From NCBI RefSeq assembly GCF_004346185.1, contig NZ_SMAI01000009.1, forward strand, positions 157,003-221,002: a stretch of 64,000 nucleotides of DNA, given 5' to 3'. The stretch's first letter is position 1. Every line of letters starts with the position of its first letter. The notes below the pieces were generated by a model, which was not told the origin of the DNA, made no database searches, and worked only from the letters and a program-made list of their open reading frames with translations. Source of the DNA: Aquabacter spiritensis (GTDB taxonomy: Bacteria; Pseudomonadota; Alphaproteobacteria; Rhizobiales; Xanthobacteraceae). The position numbers and the translations under genes were made by a program. Below, piece by piece: positions 43,079-51,816 of this stretch.

Positions 43079-45907
43079 ATGAGACTGAGTTGGAACGACA
43101 TCCGCGCTCGTGCGGCACAGTTCGCTGCCGATTGGGCAGGCGAAGGATACGAAAAGGGTGAGACGCAACCCTTCTACGAGGAGTTCTTTCAGCTTTTCGG
43201 CGTGAAGCGGCGTTCGGTGGCTCGCTTCGAGGCGCATGTTCAAAAGCTCGACAATAGGCACGGCTTCATCGACCTGTTCTGGCCAGGGGTCTTACTGGTG
43301 GAGCACAAGAGCTCCGGCCGCGACCTCACGGCCGCCTATGGTCAGGCTGGAGAGTACTTCGACGCTCTCAAAGAGGCAGAAAGACCGCGCTTTATTCTCG
43401 TCTCCGATTTCCAGACTTTCGAGCTCTACGATCTCGACGAGCGTGAAAGCGTTGCCTTTGAGCTCAAGGAATTGCCGGCACACATCGATAAGTTCGGGTT
43501 CATCCTCGGCATCCAGAAGCGGACGTTCAAGGACCAGGACCCCGTTAACGAGCAGGCAGCCGAACTCGTTGGGCGGCTTCACGATGCGCTCGAAGACTCT
43601 GGCTACGTCGGCGAGGATCTGGAGCGCTTCCTCGTCAGGCTCGTCTTCTGCCTTTTCGCTGACGACACAGGCGTATTTGAGCCACGCAGCATCTTCCTTG
43701 ATCTCCTTGAAACGCGCACGAGCGCGGACGGTGCCGATCTGGGGGGATGGCTGACCAAGCTCTTCGAGGTCCTCGACACGCCAGAGGTGCGACGCAGCAG
43801 GCACCTCGACGAGGATCTCGCCGCGTTTCCCTACATCAACGGCGACCTCTTCAAGGGTGCGACCCGCATACCGGACTTTGACGCCAAGATGCGTGAAGCG
43901 CTTATCGACGCCTCGCGATTCGACTGGTCACCCATCTCTCCCGCTATCTTCGGTTCGCTCTTCCAGTCGGTGATGAACCGCGACGAGCGGCGCCGCCATG
44001 GTGCGCACTACACCAGCGAAAAAAACATCCTGAAAGTCATCGGTCCGCTCTTCCTCGACGAGCTCCGGGCGGATTTCGAACGTCTCAAGAAGCTACGAAC
44101 GAGCCGCGCCGCGAAGCTGCAGGAGTTTCAGGACAAGCTCAGCGCGCTCCGCTTCATCGATCCGGCCTGCGGGTGCGGCAATTTCCTCGTCATCGCCTAT
44201 CGGGAGCTTCGTCGCCTCGAACTTGAAGTGCTCCAGGAGATATTCAACGACAGCGAGCAACTTGTTCTCGACGTGTCAGCATTGTCGAAGGTAGACGTCG
44301 ACCAGTTCGCAGGCATCGAGATCGGCGAATTCGCGGCACGCATAGCGGAGACCGCGATGTGGATGATGGACCACATCATGAACTCGCGACTCTCGCTTGC
44401 GTTCGGCAAGAGCTACGTCCGCATACCCCTCCGGAAGTCGCCAGTTATCGTCCACGCGGATGCACTCGCCTGCAATTGGGAAGATGTCCTTCCGCCTGAA
44501 AAGTGCACACACGTCCTCGGCAATCCGCCCTTTGTCGGACATGCTTGGCGGGACGCCGGTCAACAGGCGGGAATGCACCGTGTCTGGGGACGCGACGGCC
44601 AGGTGAACCGCCTGGATTATGTCAGCTGTTGGTTCAAATTGGCGGTCCAGTACGCTCAGCAGAATCGCGCGATTCGAATAGGCTTCGTCTCGACAAACTC
44701 GATCTGCCAAGGCGAGCAGGCCGCCATTCTATGGCCGCCGCTGTTAGCGATGGGCGCTCGGATCTGTTTCGCCCATCGGACGTTCGAGTGGATGAGCGAG
44801 GCCCGAGGGAAAGCCGCGGTTCATTGCATTATCGTGGGGCTTGATTTTGCGGCGGGCGGCGATTGTCAGATGTACGATTACGAGCACGTTCGAGGTGATC
44901 CGCACCTGGTCTTGGTCCCGCAGATCAACAGCTATCTGGTGGCTGGCGCACAGATCTACATCCCGCCCCGCAGTCGACCACCGGCCGGATTTCGCAAGCT
45001 CTTTCAGGGAAGCAAGCCGGCGGACGGTGCGCGGCTTAAGAACGATAAGGGCAAGTACGTGACCACTAGCAATCTCATTCTTGGGGAGGAAGATCGGCTC
45101 GCTGTGCTCGCCCGGGAGCCCGAACTGGCAAAATGGCTGCGCCCTTATGTTGGCGGCCAGGAGCTGATCTCAGGAGAGCGGCGGTGGTGCCTGTGGCTCA
45201 AGGGCGCCCAGCCGAAGGATCTCCAAGATTCGCAGGAGCTTGCGGAGCGCCTTGAACGCGTCCGAAACGGCCGCCGGAAAAGTCCCACAGCGAGCGTTCG
45301 CGAGTTCGCCGTCACGCCTTGGCTGTTCACACAGGATCGGCAACCGAGCACTGATTATCTTGCCGTACCGGAAGTTTCCTCAGAGACACGAGAGTACATT
45401 CCCATCTGCTACGTCGATGCACACATCATAGGGAGCAACAAACTTCTGATTTTGCCTGAGGCTGAGCTATGGCTCATGGCGATGCTCATGTCGGCCATGC
45501 ACATGGGTTGGATGCGCACTGTCGCGGGACGCATGAAAAGCGACTATAGCTACTCGCCAAATGTCTATAACTCTTTTCCTTGGCCTGTTTTTACTCCAGC
45601 CAATCAGGCTAAGCTCGAAGCTTCTGCTCAGGCCGTCCTGGACGCTCGAGCCAACCATCCCGAGGAGACGCTCGCGACCCTATACGATCCTGACCTCATG
45701 CCAAGCGACCTCCGCGCTGCGCATAAGGCGAACGATCGGCTGGTGGATAGCCTCTATGCGCGGCGGGGATTCCGGACGGAGCGCGAGCGCGTCGAACATC
45801 TCTTCTCAATGTTCCAGCGGAATTCCGCGCCACTGGCACCCACGACTTCAACGGGACGAAATCGGCGACGCGAGGTTAAGGTTTCAGCGACCGAAAAGAC
45901 GGGCTAA
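43079..45907 (+). CDS. MmeI-like (type IIL/IIG) restriction-methylation fusion enzyme
   Basis: 942 residues from the ATG at 43079. N-terminal PD-(D/E)xK nuclease region: FIDLFWPGVLLVEHKSSGRD near residues 60-80 (D...ExK). A helical spacer follows, then an N6-adenine methyltransferase with motif I FIDPACGCGNFLVIAYRE near 360 and motif IV NPPFVGH near 480, and a C-terminal target recognition part (YSPNVYNSFPWP). One chain cuts and methylates; no separate S or R gene is needed. Full length for MmeI relatives. Follows SIR2-HerA by 226 bases on the same strand, forming a defence island. Confidence 0.88.
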   Translation: MRLSWNDIRARAAQFAADWAGEGYEKGETQPFYEEFFQLFGVKRRSVARFEAHVQKLDNRHGFIDLFWPGVLLVEHKSSGRDLTAAYGQAGEYFDALKEAERPRFILVSDFQTFELYDLDERESVAFELKELPAHIDKFGFILGIQKRTFKDQDPVNEQAAELVGRLHDALEDSGYVGEDLERFLVRLVFCLFADDTGVFEPRSIFLDLLETRTSADGADLGGWLTKLFEVLDTPEVRRSRHLDEDLAAFPYINGDLFKGATRIPDFDAKMREALIDASRFDWSPISPAIFGSLFQSVMNRDERRRHGAHYTSEKNILKVIGPLFLDELRADFERLKKLRTSRAAKLQEFQDKLSALRFIDPACGCGNFLVIAYRELRRLELEVLQEIFNDSEQLVLDVSALSKVDVDQFAGIEIGEFAARIAETAMWMMDHIMNSRLSLAFGKSYVRIPLRKSPVIVHADALACNWEDVLPPEKCTHVLGNPPFVGHAWRDAGQQAGMHRVWGRDGQVNRLDYVSCWFKLAVQYAQQNRAIRIGFVSTNSICQGEQAAILWPPLLAMGARICFAHRTFEWMSEARGKAAVHCIIVGLDFAAGGDCQMYDYEHVRGDPHLVLVPQINSYLVAGAQIYIPPRSRPPAGFRKLFQGSKPADGARLKNDKGKYVTTSNLILGEEDRLAVLAREPELAKWLRPYVGGQELISGERRWCLWLKGAQPKDLQDSQELAERLERVRNGRRKSPTASVREFAVTPWLFTQDRQPSTDYLAVPEVSSETREYIPICYVDAHIIGSNKLLILPEAELWLMAMLMSAMHMGWMRTVAGRMKSDYSYSPNVYNSFPWPVFTPANQAKLEASAQAVLDARANHPEETLATLYDPDLMPSDLRAAHKANDRLVDSLYARRGFRTERERVEHLFSMFQRNSAPLAPTTSTGRNRRREVKVSATEKTG

Positions 45908-46300
45908 TCCCGACTGCAAGATTGCCTTGGCCCACAGTGGCGGCCATACCTGATCTTCGCCTTGCGCCGCGACGTTTCCAGCCAGGCTTCGAGGTCTCCT
46001 CTTGGCGCAAAACTGTCGACGTGGCCCACCTCGCGAATGTCCGGTTTTGGGCCGCGGCCGTTATCAGATCAGTGACCGAAATGGGGGCGCAAAGCCGACA
46101 TTGCTGAAATTGCCGTCGAGAGGCCGATATGGGTCCACATGAGTTGTACGGCACCTTTGCGCCATGAGGTGCAGGATGGGCATCCGGGTGCAGTGGATGC
46201 CTCCTGCGGGCTCGTAGGGCTGGGCGGAGCGTCCAGCCAACTCCCAGATGAACCACAGTTATATCGCCATTCCCCCGTCGCCGACACGGCCGGGGCAACA
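45908..46300. other. Gap between defence island and chromate genes, repeat-like
   Basis: 393 bases with no recognised gene. 46030-46110 (GAATGTCCGGTTTTGGGCC, then GTGACCGAAATGGGGGCGC) resembles the dispersed Rhizobiales intergenic repeats, as does 39470-39560 on the other side of the defence genes. The rest contains nothing I can name. Confidence 0.4.
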
Positions 46301-47746
46301 CTACCCTACGCCGCCCGCGAGCGCGTAGAGCAGCCCCAGCGCAGAGCAACCTACGAGCACCGTCAGCACTCCGAAGCGGAAACGGAACATGGCAATGATG
46401 GCGGCAAGGGTGAGGATCCCCGAGGCCGGGCGGATCGAGGAGAGTACCGGCAGGTCTAGTTCCAGCCCCAACGCGCTCACCGTGGCGACCTGACTGAACA
46501 GCACATGCATGGCGAACCAGACGGCGAGATTGAGGATCACTCCCACCACGGCTGCCGTGATGGCTGCCAGCGCCGCGGAGAGCGCCTTGTTGCTGCGCAG
46601 TGTCTCCACGTAGGGCGCGCCGATGAAGATCCACAGGAAGCAGGGCACGAAGGTGACCCAGGTGGTGAGCAGTCCGCCGAGGGTGCCGGCCAGAAGGGGG
46701 GGAAGGCTGCCGGGATCGCGGTAGGCGCCGAGGAAGCCCACAAACTGCACCACCATGATCAGCGGCCCAGGCGTCGTTTCGGCCATGCCGAGGCCGTCCA
46801 GCATCTCGCCCGGCTTCAGCCAACCGTAAGTGTCTACTGCCTGCTGGGCCACATAAGCGAGCACCGCATAGGCGCCGCCGAAGGTGACCACCGCCATCTT
46901 GGAGAAGAACACCGCGATATCGCTGAAGGCGTGCCCTGGGCCAAGCAGGAGCACGAGCGCAGCCACCGGCACCAGCCACAGGGCGAGGAAGACGGTGCCG
47001 ATCTTAAGAGACCAGCTGGCCGGTGGCCGGGCATGGTCAGGGATTTCCTCTCCGAGGGCCGTGTCGGCGTCGGCCACCTGCGTCGCACCGAGCTTTGAAT
47101 GCCCCTTTCCCGGCTGGAACGCCGTGAGCCCCGCCCGCCCGCCGAAATAGCCGATGATGCCGGCGGTGAGCACCACCAGCGGGAACGGCACCTGGAACAG
47201 GAAGAGCGCGATGAAGGCGCTGGCGGCGAGGGCCACCATCACGTTGTTCCTTAGTGCCCTTTTGCCGACACGGGACACCGCCTCAAGCACGATGGCGAGC
47301 ACTGCCGCTTTCAGGCCGAAGAACAGCGCCTGCACCGCGAGCACTTTGCCGAAGAGCACGTAGATCCAGCTCAGCGCCATGATGGCGATCATGCCGGGCA
47401 GGACGAACAGGGTACCAGCGACGAGGCCGCCCTTGGTGCGGTGGAGAAGCCAGCCGATATAGATGGCGAGTTGCTGAGCCTCGGGGCCGGGCAAGAGGGT
47501 GCAGAAATTGAGGGCGTGGAGGAAGCGTTCCTCGCCGATCCAGCGCTTCTCCTCCACCAGGATGCGATGCATCATGGCGATCTGCCCGGCCGGCCCGCCG
47601 AAGCTGAGGGCGGCGACGCGCGCCCAGACACGGCAGGCCTCACCGAAGGAGATGCCATGCCCTTTGGGGGCGGCTTGGCTGGCATCCTGAACCGGCGCAG
47701 CCGGACTCAGGGCCGGCGCGCGAGCCGCGCCGTCCAGATTGGCCAT
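46301..47746 (-). CDS. chrA: ChrA chromate efflux transporter
   Basis: 481 residues from the ATG with GGAGGA upstream. A long-chain ChrA: two homologous halves, each with the motif SFGGPAGQIAMMHR or TFGGAYAVLAYVAQQ and the LLPGPEAQQLAIYIGW / TTPGPLIMVVQFVGF signature; about ten to twelve membrane segments. It expels chromate from the cytoplasm. Co-directional with and 28 bases behind chrB. Confidence 0.95.
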   Translation of the reverse strand: MANLDGAARAPALSPAAPVQDASQAAPKGHGISFGEACRVWARVAALSFGGPAGQIAMMHRILVEEKRWIGEERFLHALNFCTLLPGPEAQQLAIYIGWLLHRTKGGLVAGTLFVLPGMIAIMALSWIYVLFGKVLAVQALFFGLKAAVLAIVLEAVSRVGKRALRNNVMVALAASAFIALFLFQVPFPLVVLTAGIIGYFGGRAGLTAFQPGKGHSKLGATQVADADTALGEEIPDHARPPASWSLKIGTVFLALWLVPVAALVLLLGPGHAFSDIAVFFSKMAVVTFGGAYAVLAYVAQQAVDTYGWLKPGEMLDGLGMAETTPGPLIMVVQFVGFLGAYRDPGSLPPLLAGTLGGLLTTWVTFVPCFLWIFIGAPYVETLRSNKALSAALAAITAAVVGVILNLAVWFAMHVLFSQVATVSALGLELDLPVLSSIRPASGILTLAAIIAMFRFRFGVLTVLVGCSALGLLYALAGGVG

Positions 47747-47774
47747 GATGTCCTCCTTGGGTGCGCGCGAGCGG

Positions 47775-48767
47775 CTATGGGCGCCGGGCGCGGAAATACT
47801 GGTGAAGCGTGTCGAACACCCCGGCGCCCTTGGCGAGGCGCTGGGCATCATCGGCCTCGCTCAATGTGATGCCGGCGATGAGGCTGGCGATGCCGCCCGT
47901 TTCCTCGCGGCCGAACTTCCCGTCCTTGAGGTCGATGTCGTGGACGATCTCGCCCACGGCTTGAAGGGCTGGGTCGGCAATGCCGGAGCGGCCGAGCAGC
48001 ACCTCGAAGCTGCAGCGGTCGCCCTCATGGGTGATCTCGCCCTCGAACATATCGAAGCGCAGCTCCCCCGCCTTCGGCTCATAGCCCTTGCCGGGCACGA
48101 AGCGGATCTCGGCATCCGGATCGATGAAGCGCCGGATCAGCCAGCCGCAGGCGATGCGATCCACATGCACGTCGCGCCGCGTCACCCAGACGCGACCCCT
48201 GAGAACGGCAAGGGCGTCCATCTCGGCTGGCGACTGCGCGGAAGGAGATGCCATGAGTTTGTCCTCTGCCGTCCGGGTTTCAAGTGCACAGATGAGGCCC
48301 TCGGCGATGACGCGCCCGGTGGCCCCGAAGAAATCGAGGGCGACGATGTCCGTGAGCTTCCGACGCAACCGGCTGGTCTGGGTGCGCGCTTCGGTCTGCT
48401 TCTCGGTGCTTCCGTCACCGTCCAGCGCGGCGGCGATGGCGCGGGCCTCGTCCGCAATCGCTTCGTAGTCGGTGTCACGGGCGGCATCGAACAAAGCGCG
48501 CACCTGGGCGTCGGTCAGTCCGTCCACGAGGCGGGCCTCGCAGACCATAGCCTCGCCGCCGCCCGCCACGATCTCCTTCACCAACCACTGGAAATCCTCA
48601 TGTGTTTCGGCTGAGGCCGGCAGGGCATAGACCGAGCTCTTCACCGCCACGGCGCCGATGCCCTGCAGCCGCCGCCAGATCTTCACCCGGAAATAGGCAG
48701 GCTTGGTCGGCAGTTGGTGGATCAGCAGCAGCCAGAGCTGGTCGGAGGGGGCGTTATCATCGCTCAT
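47775..48767 (-). CDS. chrB: ChrB chromate resistance protein / regulator
   Basis: 330 residues. N-terminal DNA-binding-like part (WLLLIHQLPTKPAYFRVKIW, RRLQGIGAVAVKSSVYALP) and the C-terminal ChrB domain (WVTRRDVHVDRIACGWLIRR, FIDPDAEIRFV, HEGDRCSFEVLL). In known chromate operons full-length ChrB senses chromate and controls chrA. First gene of chrBA, divergent from a second ChrB-like gene. Confidence 0.94.
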   Translation of the reverse strand: MSDDNAPSDQLWLLLIHQLPTKPAYFRVKIWRRLQGIGAVAVKSSVYALPASAETHEDFQWLVKEIVAGGGEAMVCEARLVDGLTDAQVRALFDAARDTDYEAIADEARAIAAALDGDGSTEKQTEARTQTSRLRRKLTDIVALDFFGATGRVIAEGLICALETRTAEDKLMASPSAQSPAEMDALAVLRGRVWVTRRDVHVDRIACGWLIRRFIDPDAEIRFVPGKGYEPKAGELRFDMFEGEITHEGDRCSFEVLLGRSGIADPALQAVGEIVHDIDLKDGKFGREETGGIASLIAGITLSEADDAQRLAKGAGVFDTLHQYFRARRP

Positions 48768-48808
48768 GAGCAGACCGTATCATCTCAAGTTTGAAATGCA
48801 ACACTTGT

Positions 48809-48820
48809 ATCATTTATGAT
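48809..48820. promoter_or_regulatory. Palindrome in the chrB / chrB-domain divergent promoter
   Basis: ATCAT-TT-ATGAT is a near-perfect 12-base dyad in the 119-base AT-rich gap between divergent chromate genes, with a further TATCATC at 48778. It is a natural candidate for the ChrB operator. Confidence 0.4.
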
Positions 48821-48886
48821 GCAGGCGTAGCGTCTCCTTCGCGCCGACGGAGCTCGGACACTCCCTGACGGCCGAGGAGACCGCCC

Positions 48887-49333
48887 ATGAAATGGATCAC
48901 CCGTGCCCGCCCGGTCATTGACCGCATCGCCTGCCCCTGGCTGATCGCCCGCTTCATCGACGAGGCGCCGGAATTCCTGTTCGCTCCGCCCGACGAGGTG
49001 ATCCGCAGGACCGAGGAGACGGGGGCGACGCCGTTTGACGTGCCGGGCGTCATCTTCGGCCATGTGGGGGAGAAGTGCAGCTTCGACGCTTTCGTGGCGC
49101 ACTACGGCCTCGACCGTGATCCCGCCATCGCCGCCGTCGCAGACATCGTGCGCGGTGCCGACACCAGCCGGCCAGGCCTCACGCCCCAGTCGGCGGGCCT
49201 GCTGGCCATCTCCAAGGGGCTGCGCGAGGTGACGCCGGACGACCACGACCTCCTGAGGCGGGGCTTCATCATCTATGACGCCCTCTATGCCTGGGCGGGT
49301 GGCAAGAGCGCGAAGTGGCCGGCGGCGGCTTGA
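48887..49333 (+). CDS. Stand-alone ChrB C-terminal domain protein
   Basis: 148 residues, only the ChrB domain: RARPVIDRIACPWLIARFID, FDVPGVIFGHVGEKCSFDAF and DDHDLLRRGFIIYDALYAW. The N-terminal helix-turn-helix-like half of ChrB is missing by design, not by damage, since the ATG and length are clean. The conserved His and Cys residues may bind metal. It starts an operon with an MFS transporter; it may be an enzyme or a sensor for chromate or sulfur stress. Confidence 0.85.
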   Translation: MKWITRARPVIDRIACPWLIARFIDEAPEFLFAPPDEVIRRTEETGATPFDVPGVIFGHVGEKCSFDAFVAHYGLDRDPAIAAVADIVRGADTSRPGLTPQSAGLLAISKGLREVTPDDHDLLRRGFIIYDALYAWAGGKSAKWPAAA

Positions 49334-49349
49334 AAACGGAGGGGCGCCC

Positions 49350-50588
49350 GTGACCCAGGTGGTGAATAGTCCGGTAGCGGAGGACCAAGGCCCGTTCTCC
49401 CCCGTGTCGTCGCTCTATGCGGCGCGGGCGCTCCGGGATTTCGGCGATGGTTTCGTGGCCGTGCTGCTGCCGGTCTATCTCTTCATCCTCGGCCTCGGCG
49501 CCTTCGAGATCGGCGTGGCGGCGACGACAGCGCTCCTCGGCTCGGCGCTGATGACACTCGCCATCGGCCTCGTCGGTCACCGCTTCGACCCGCGCACCCT
49601 GCTGATCGCCGCCTCGACCCTGATGGTGGCGACGGGCCTCGCCTTCACCCAATCGGAGACCTATGGGGCGGTGCTGCTGGTGGCCTTCTGCGGCACCATC
49701 AATCCGTCGGCGGGGAGCGTGAGCATCTTCGTGCCGCTGGAGCATGCGGCCCTGTCCCATCTGGTGACGGATAAGGCGCGCACCGCCGCCTTCGCCCGCT
49801 ACAGCTTGATTGGTGCGCTCGCCGCGGCGGTGGGGGCACTGGCCGCCATGAGCCCGGACCTCCTGGCGGATATCGGCGTGTCACGCCTCTCCGCGCTGGA
49901 AGGCATGTTCGCCCTCTATGCGCTGCTCGGCATCGCCGGCAGCGTCTTCTACAGCCGTATCCCCCGCAGCGCGGCGTCCGGCGAGACGCGTCCCACGTCT
50001 GCCCTCGGCCCCTCGCGGGGCATCGTCTATCGAATGGCCGCCTTGTTCTCCATCGATGCGTTCGCAGGCGGCTTCGCCGTGCAGTCGCTGATGGCGCTGT
50101 GGCTGTTCTCGCGCTTCGGTCTGTCCCTGTCGGCGGCGGGCACCTTCTTCTTCATCTCGGGCGTGCTGTCCGCCTTCTCCTTCCCGGTGGCGGCCTGGCT
50201 GTCGCGCCGCATCGGGCTCGTGAACACCATGGTGTTCACCCACATCCCGTCCAGCCTCTGCCTGATCCTCGCCGCGTTGGCCCCGAGCCTCGAAGTCGCG
50301 CTCACCCTGCTGCTGGTGCGTTCCGCTCTGTCACAGATGGACGTACCGACCCGCTCCTCCTACGTGATGGCTGTGGTGACGCCTCCCGAGCGTCCGGCCG
50401 CCGCCAGCATCACCTCGGTGCCGCGAAGTCTCGCCGCGGCATTGAGCCCGGCGCTCGCCGGGGCGCTGTTCGCCGCCGGCCATGAGGCATGGCCGCTGAT
50501 CCTGTGCGGCGTGCTGAAGATCCTCTACGACCTCGCTTTGCTCTGGATCTTCCGGCACGTTCGGCCGCCGGAAGAGCAGCGTGCCTGA
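49350..50588 (+). CDS. MFS transporter associated with chromate genes
   Basis: 412 residues from a GTG with CGGAGGGG upstream. Twelve hydrophobic segments in two halves (for example GFVAVLLPVYLFILGLGAF and SLSAAGTFFFISGVL). Loop motif GHRFDPRT after helix 3 is a weak MFS motif A. MFS proteins of this type travel with ChrB-domain genes in resistance islands. The substrate could be chromate, another oxyanion or a metal. 16 bases behind the ChrB-domain gene. Confidence 0.85.
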   Translation: MTQVVNSPVAEDQGPFSPVSSLYAARALRDFGDGFVAVLLPVYLFILGLGAFEIGVAATTALLGSALMTLAIGLVGHRFDPRTLLIAASTLMVATGLAFTQSETYGAVLLVAFCGTINPSAGSVSIFVPLEHAALSHLVTDKARTAAFARYSLIGALAAAVGALAAMSPDLLADIGVSRLSALEGMFALYALLGIAGSVFYSRIPRSAASGETRPTSALGPSRGIVYRMAALFSIDAFAGGFAVQSLMALWLFSRFGLSLSAAGTFFFISGVLSAFSFPVAAWLSRRIGLVNTMVFTHIPSSLCLILAALAPSLEVALTLLLVRSALSQMDVPTRSSYVMAVVTPPERPAAASITSVPRSLAAALSPALAGALFAAGHEAWPLILCGVLKILYDLALLWIFRHVRPPEEQRA

Positions 50589-50593
50589 TCAGC

Positions 50594-51298
50594 TCAGCGA
50601 ACGAGCGGCCACACGCCCAGCAGGATGACCGCCAGGGCTGCTCCCACCTCAAGCACGTGGCCCGTCCGCGCTCTCAGTACCTCAGTGCGTGCCAGCAGCG
50701 GCATAAGCCGGGTGCGCAGCAGAACCGCCAGCAGCGGGAATGACGCCACCGTGACGACCATGCCCGCGGCGAAGGTGCCCGACAGAAGGAGACCCGACGC
50801 GAGCGCGCCATGGGCCAGCGCATAGGTCATGATGAAGGTGGTGAGCGGACACGGCACGAGGCCGGTGACGAAGGCAAGCGCCGGGCCGGAGCGATCATGG
50901 TCGTGCGAATGCGGCCGCCCGGCGCGCCAAAGCAGCCACAGGCCCACGACGACGATTAGGACTTGGCTCGTCTGCTCCAGCATGGGGGACCGCCCGGCGC
51001 CGCCAATGGTGCTTTTGAGGACAGCAAAACCGCCCAGCACAATCAGAATGGCCGAACCCACATGGGTGAGTATGAGAATAATGCTGGCGCCGAGCGCACC
51101 CACCATTCGCCCGTCGCCGGCATAGTGCGAGGCGAGCACCGCCTTGCCGTGGCCGGGCAGGAGTGCGTGGAGCATGCCGAAGCCGAAGGCTGCACCGATC
51201 AGCGCGGGCAGTCCTGCGATGCCCACAGTCCGCAGGGCGTTCAGTGCATCGAGCGCGCCGCCGTAGAGCCAGCGCTGGAGGTCGAGGAGTGTTCCCAT
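50594..51298 (-). CDS. NicO/RcnA-type nickel/cobalt exporter (short form)
   Basis: 234 residues from the ATG at 51298. The NicO signature FGMLHALLPGHGKAVLASHY is in the first helices, a His-rich loop HSHDHD follows mid-protein, then GLVPCPLTTFIMTYALAHG. Six hydrophobic segments. Related to RcnA but without the long His linker. Convergent with the MFS gene (five bases apart). Likely Ni2+/Co2+ export. Confidence 0.85.
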   Translation of the reverse strand: MGTLLDLQRWLYGGALDALNALRTVGIAGLPALIGAAFGFGMLHALLPGHGKAVLASHYAGDGRMVGALGASIILILTHVGSAILIVLGGFAVLKSTIGGAGRSPMLEQTSQVLIVVVGLWLLWRAGRPHSHDHDRSGPALAFVTGLVPCPLTTFIMTYALAHGALASGLLLSGTFAAGMVVTVASFPLLAVLLRTRLMPLLARTEVLRARTGHVLEVGAALAVILLGVWPLVR

Positions 51299-51344
51299 CA
51301 CAGCGAGCCTTGCCAAGCTTAGGTGGCCATGTCGTGACACATCT

Positions 51345-51779
51345 TTAAGCGATTTGGAGCGCGAGTGCCGCGAGTACCGCGTAACGTGCAACCTTGGCGA
51401 AGGCGACGGTGAGAAGGAACGTCGGGAACGATTCCCGCATAAGCCCGGCTACAACGGTCAGTGGATCGCCAATGACCGGCATCCAGCTGAGAAGAAGCGA
51501 CCATTTGCCGTAGCGCCGATACCACCGCTGGGCCTTGGCCAGCGCTGCCTCGCTCACCGGAAACCATCGCTGCCCGCTGAAGCGCTCTATCCCGCGACCT
51601 AGGAACCAGTTCACGACCGAACCCAGCACGTTGCCGCCGCTGGCTGCCAGAAGCAGCGGCAGTAGGGGGTAATCGGCCAACAACAATCCCACAAAAACCG
51701 CCTCAGATTGCATGGGCAGGATGGTCGCCGCAGCAAACGCGGCCAGGAACAGGCCGAGATAGACCGGCAGTTCCGTCAC
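51345..51779 (-). CDS. YqaA/DedA-like membrane protein
   Basis: 144 residues from a GTG; about four membrane segments with the SNARE-associated/DedA core (GGNVLGSVVNWFLGRGIERF, RYGKWSLLLSWMPVIGDPLT). This is the small YqaA family. DedA-type proteins are linked to proton-dependent lipid transport and membrane homeostasis; the function here is unknown. Same strand as the nickel genes. Confidence 0.82.
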   Translation of the reverse strand: MTELPVYLGLFLAAFAAATILPMQSEAVFVGLLLADYPLLPLLLAASGGNVLGSVVNWFLGRGIERFSGQRWFPVSEAALAKAQRWYRRYGKWSLLLSWMPVIGDPLTVVAGLMRESFPTFLLTVAFAKVARYAVLAALALQIA

Positions 51780-51816
51780 CACTGGGCCTCGCGGAGGAGA
51801 AGAAGAGCAGCGGCAG

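Noticed and set aside
43079..45907. BREX PglX methyltransferase
   Set aside because: No other BREX gene is near, and the N-terminal ExK nuclease region plus length fit MmeI-like enzymes better.
45876..46979. Long minus-strand frame overlapping the end of the MmeI-like gene and chrA
   Set aside because: Out-of-frame shadow of chrA; composition is Arg/Gly/His-rich.
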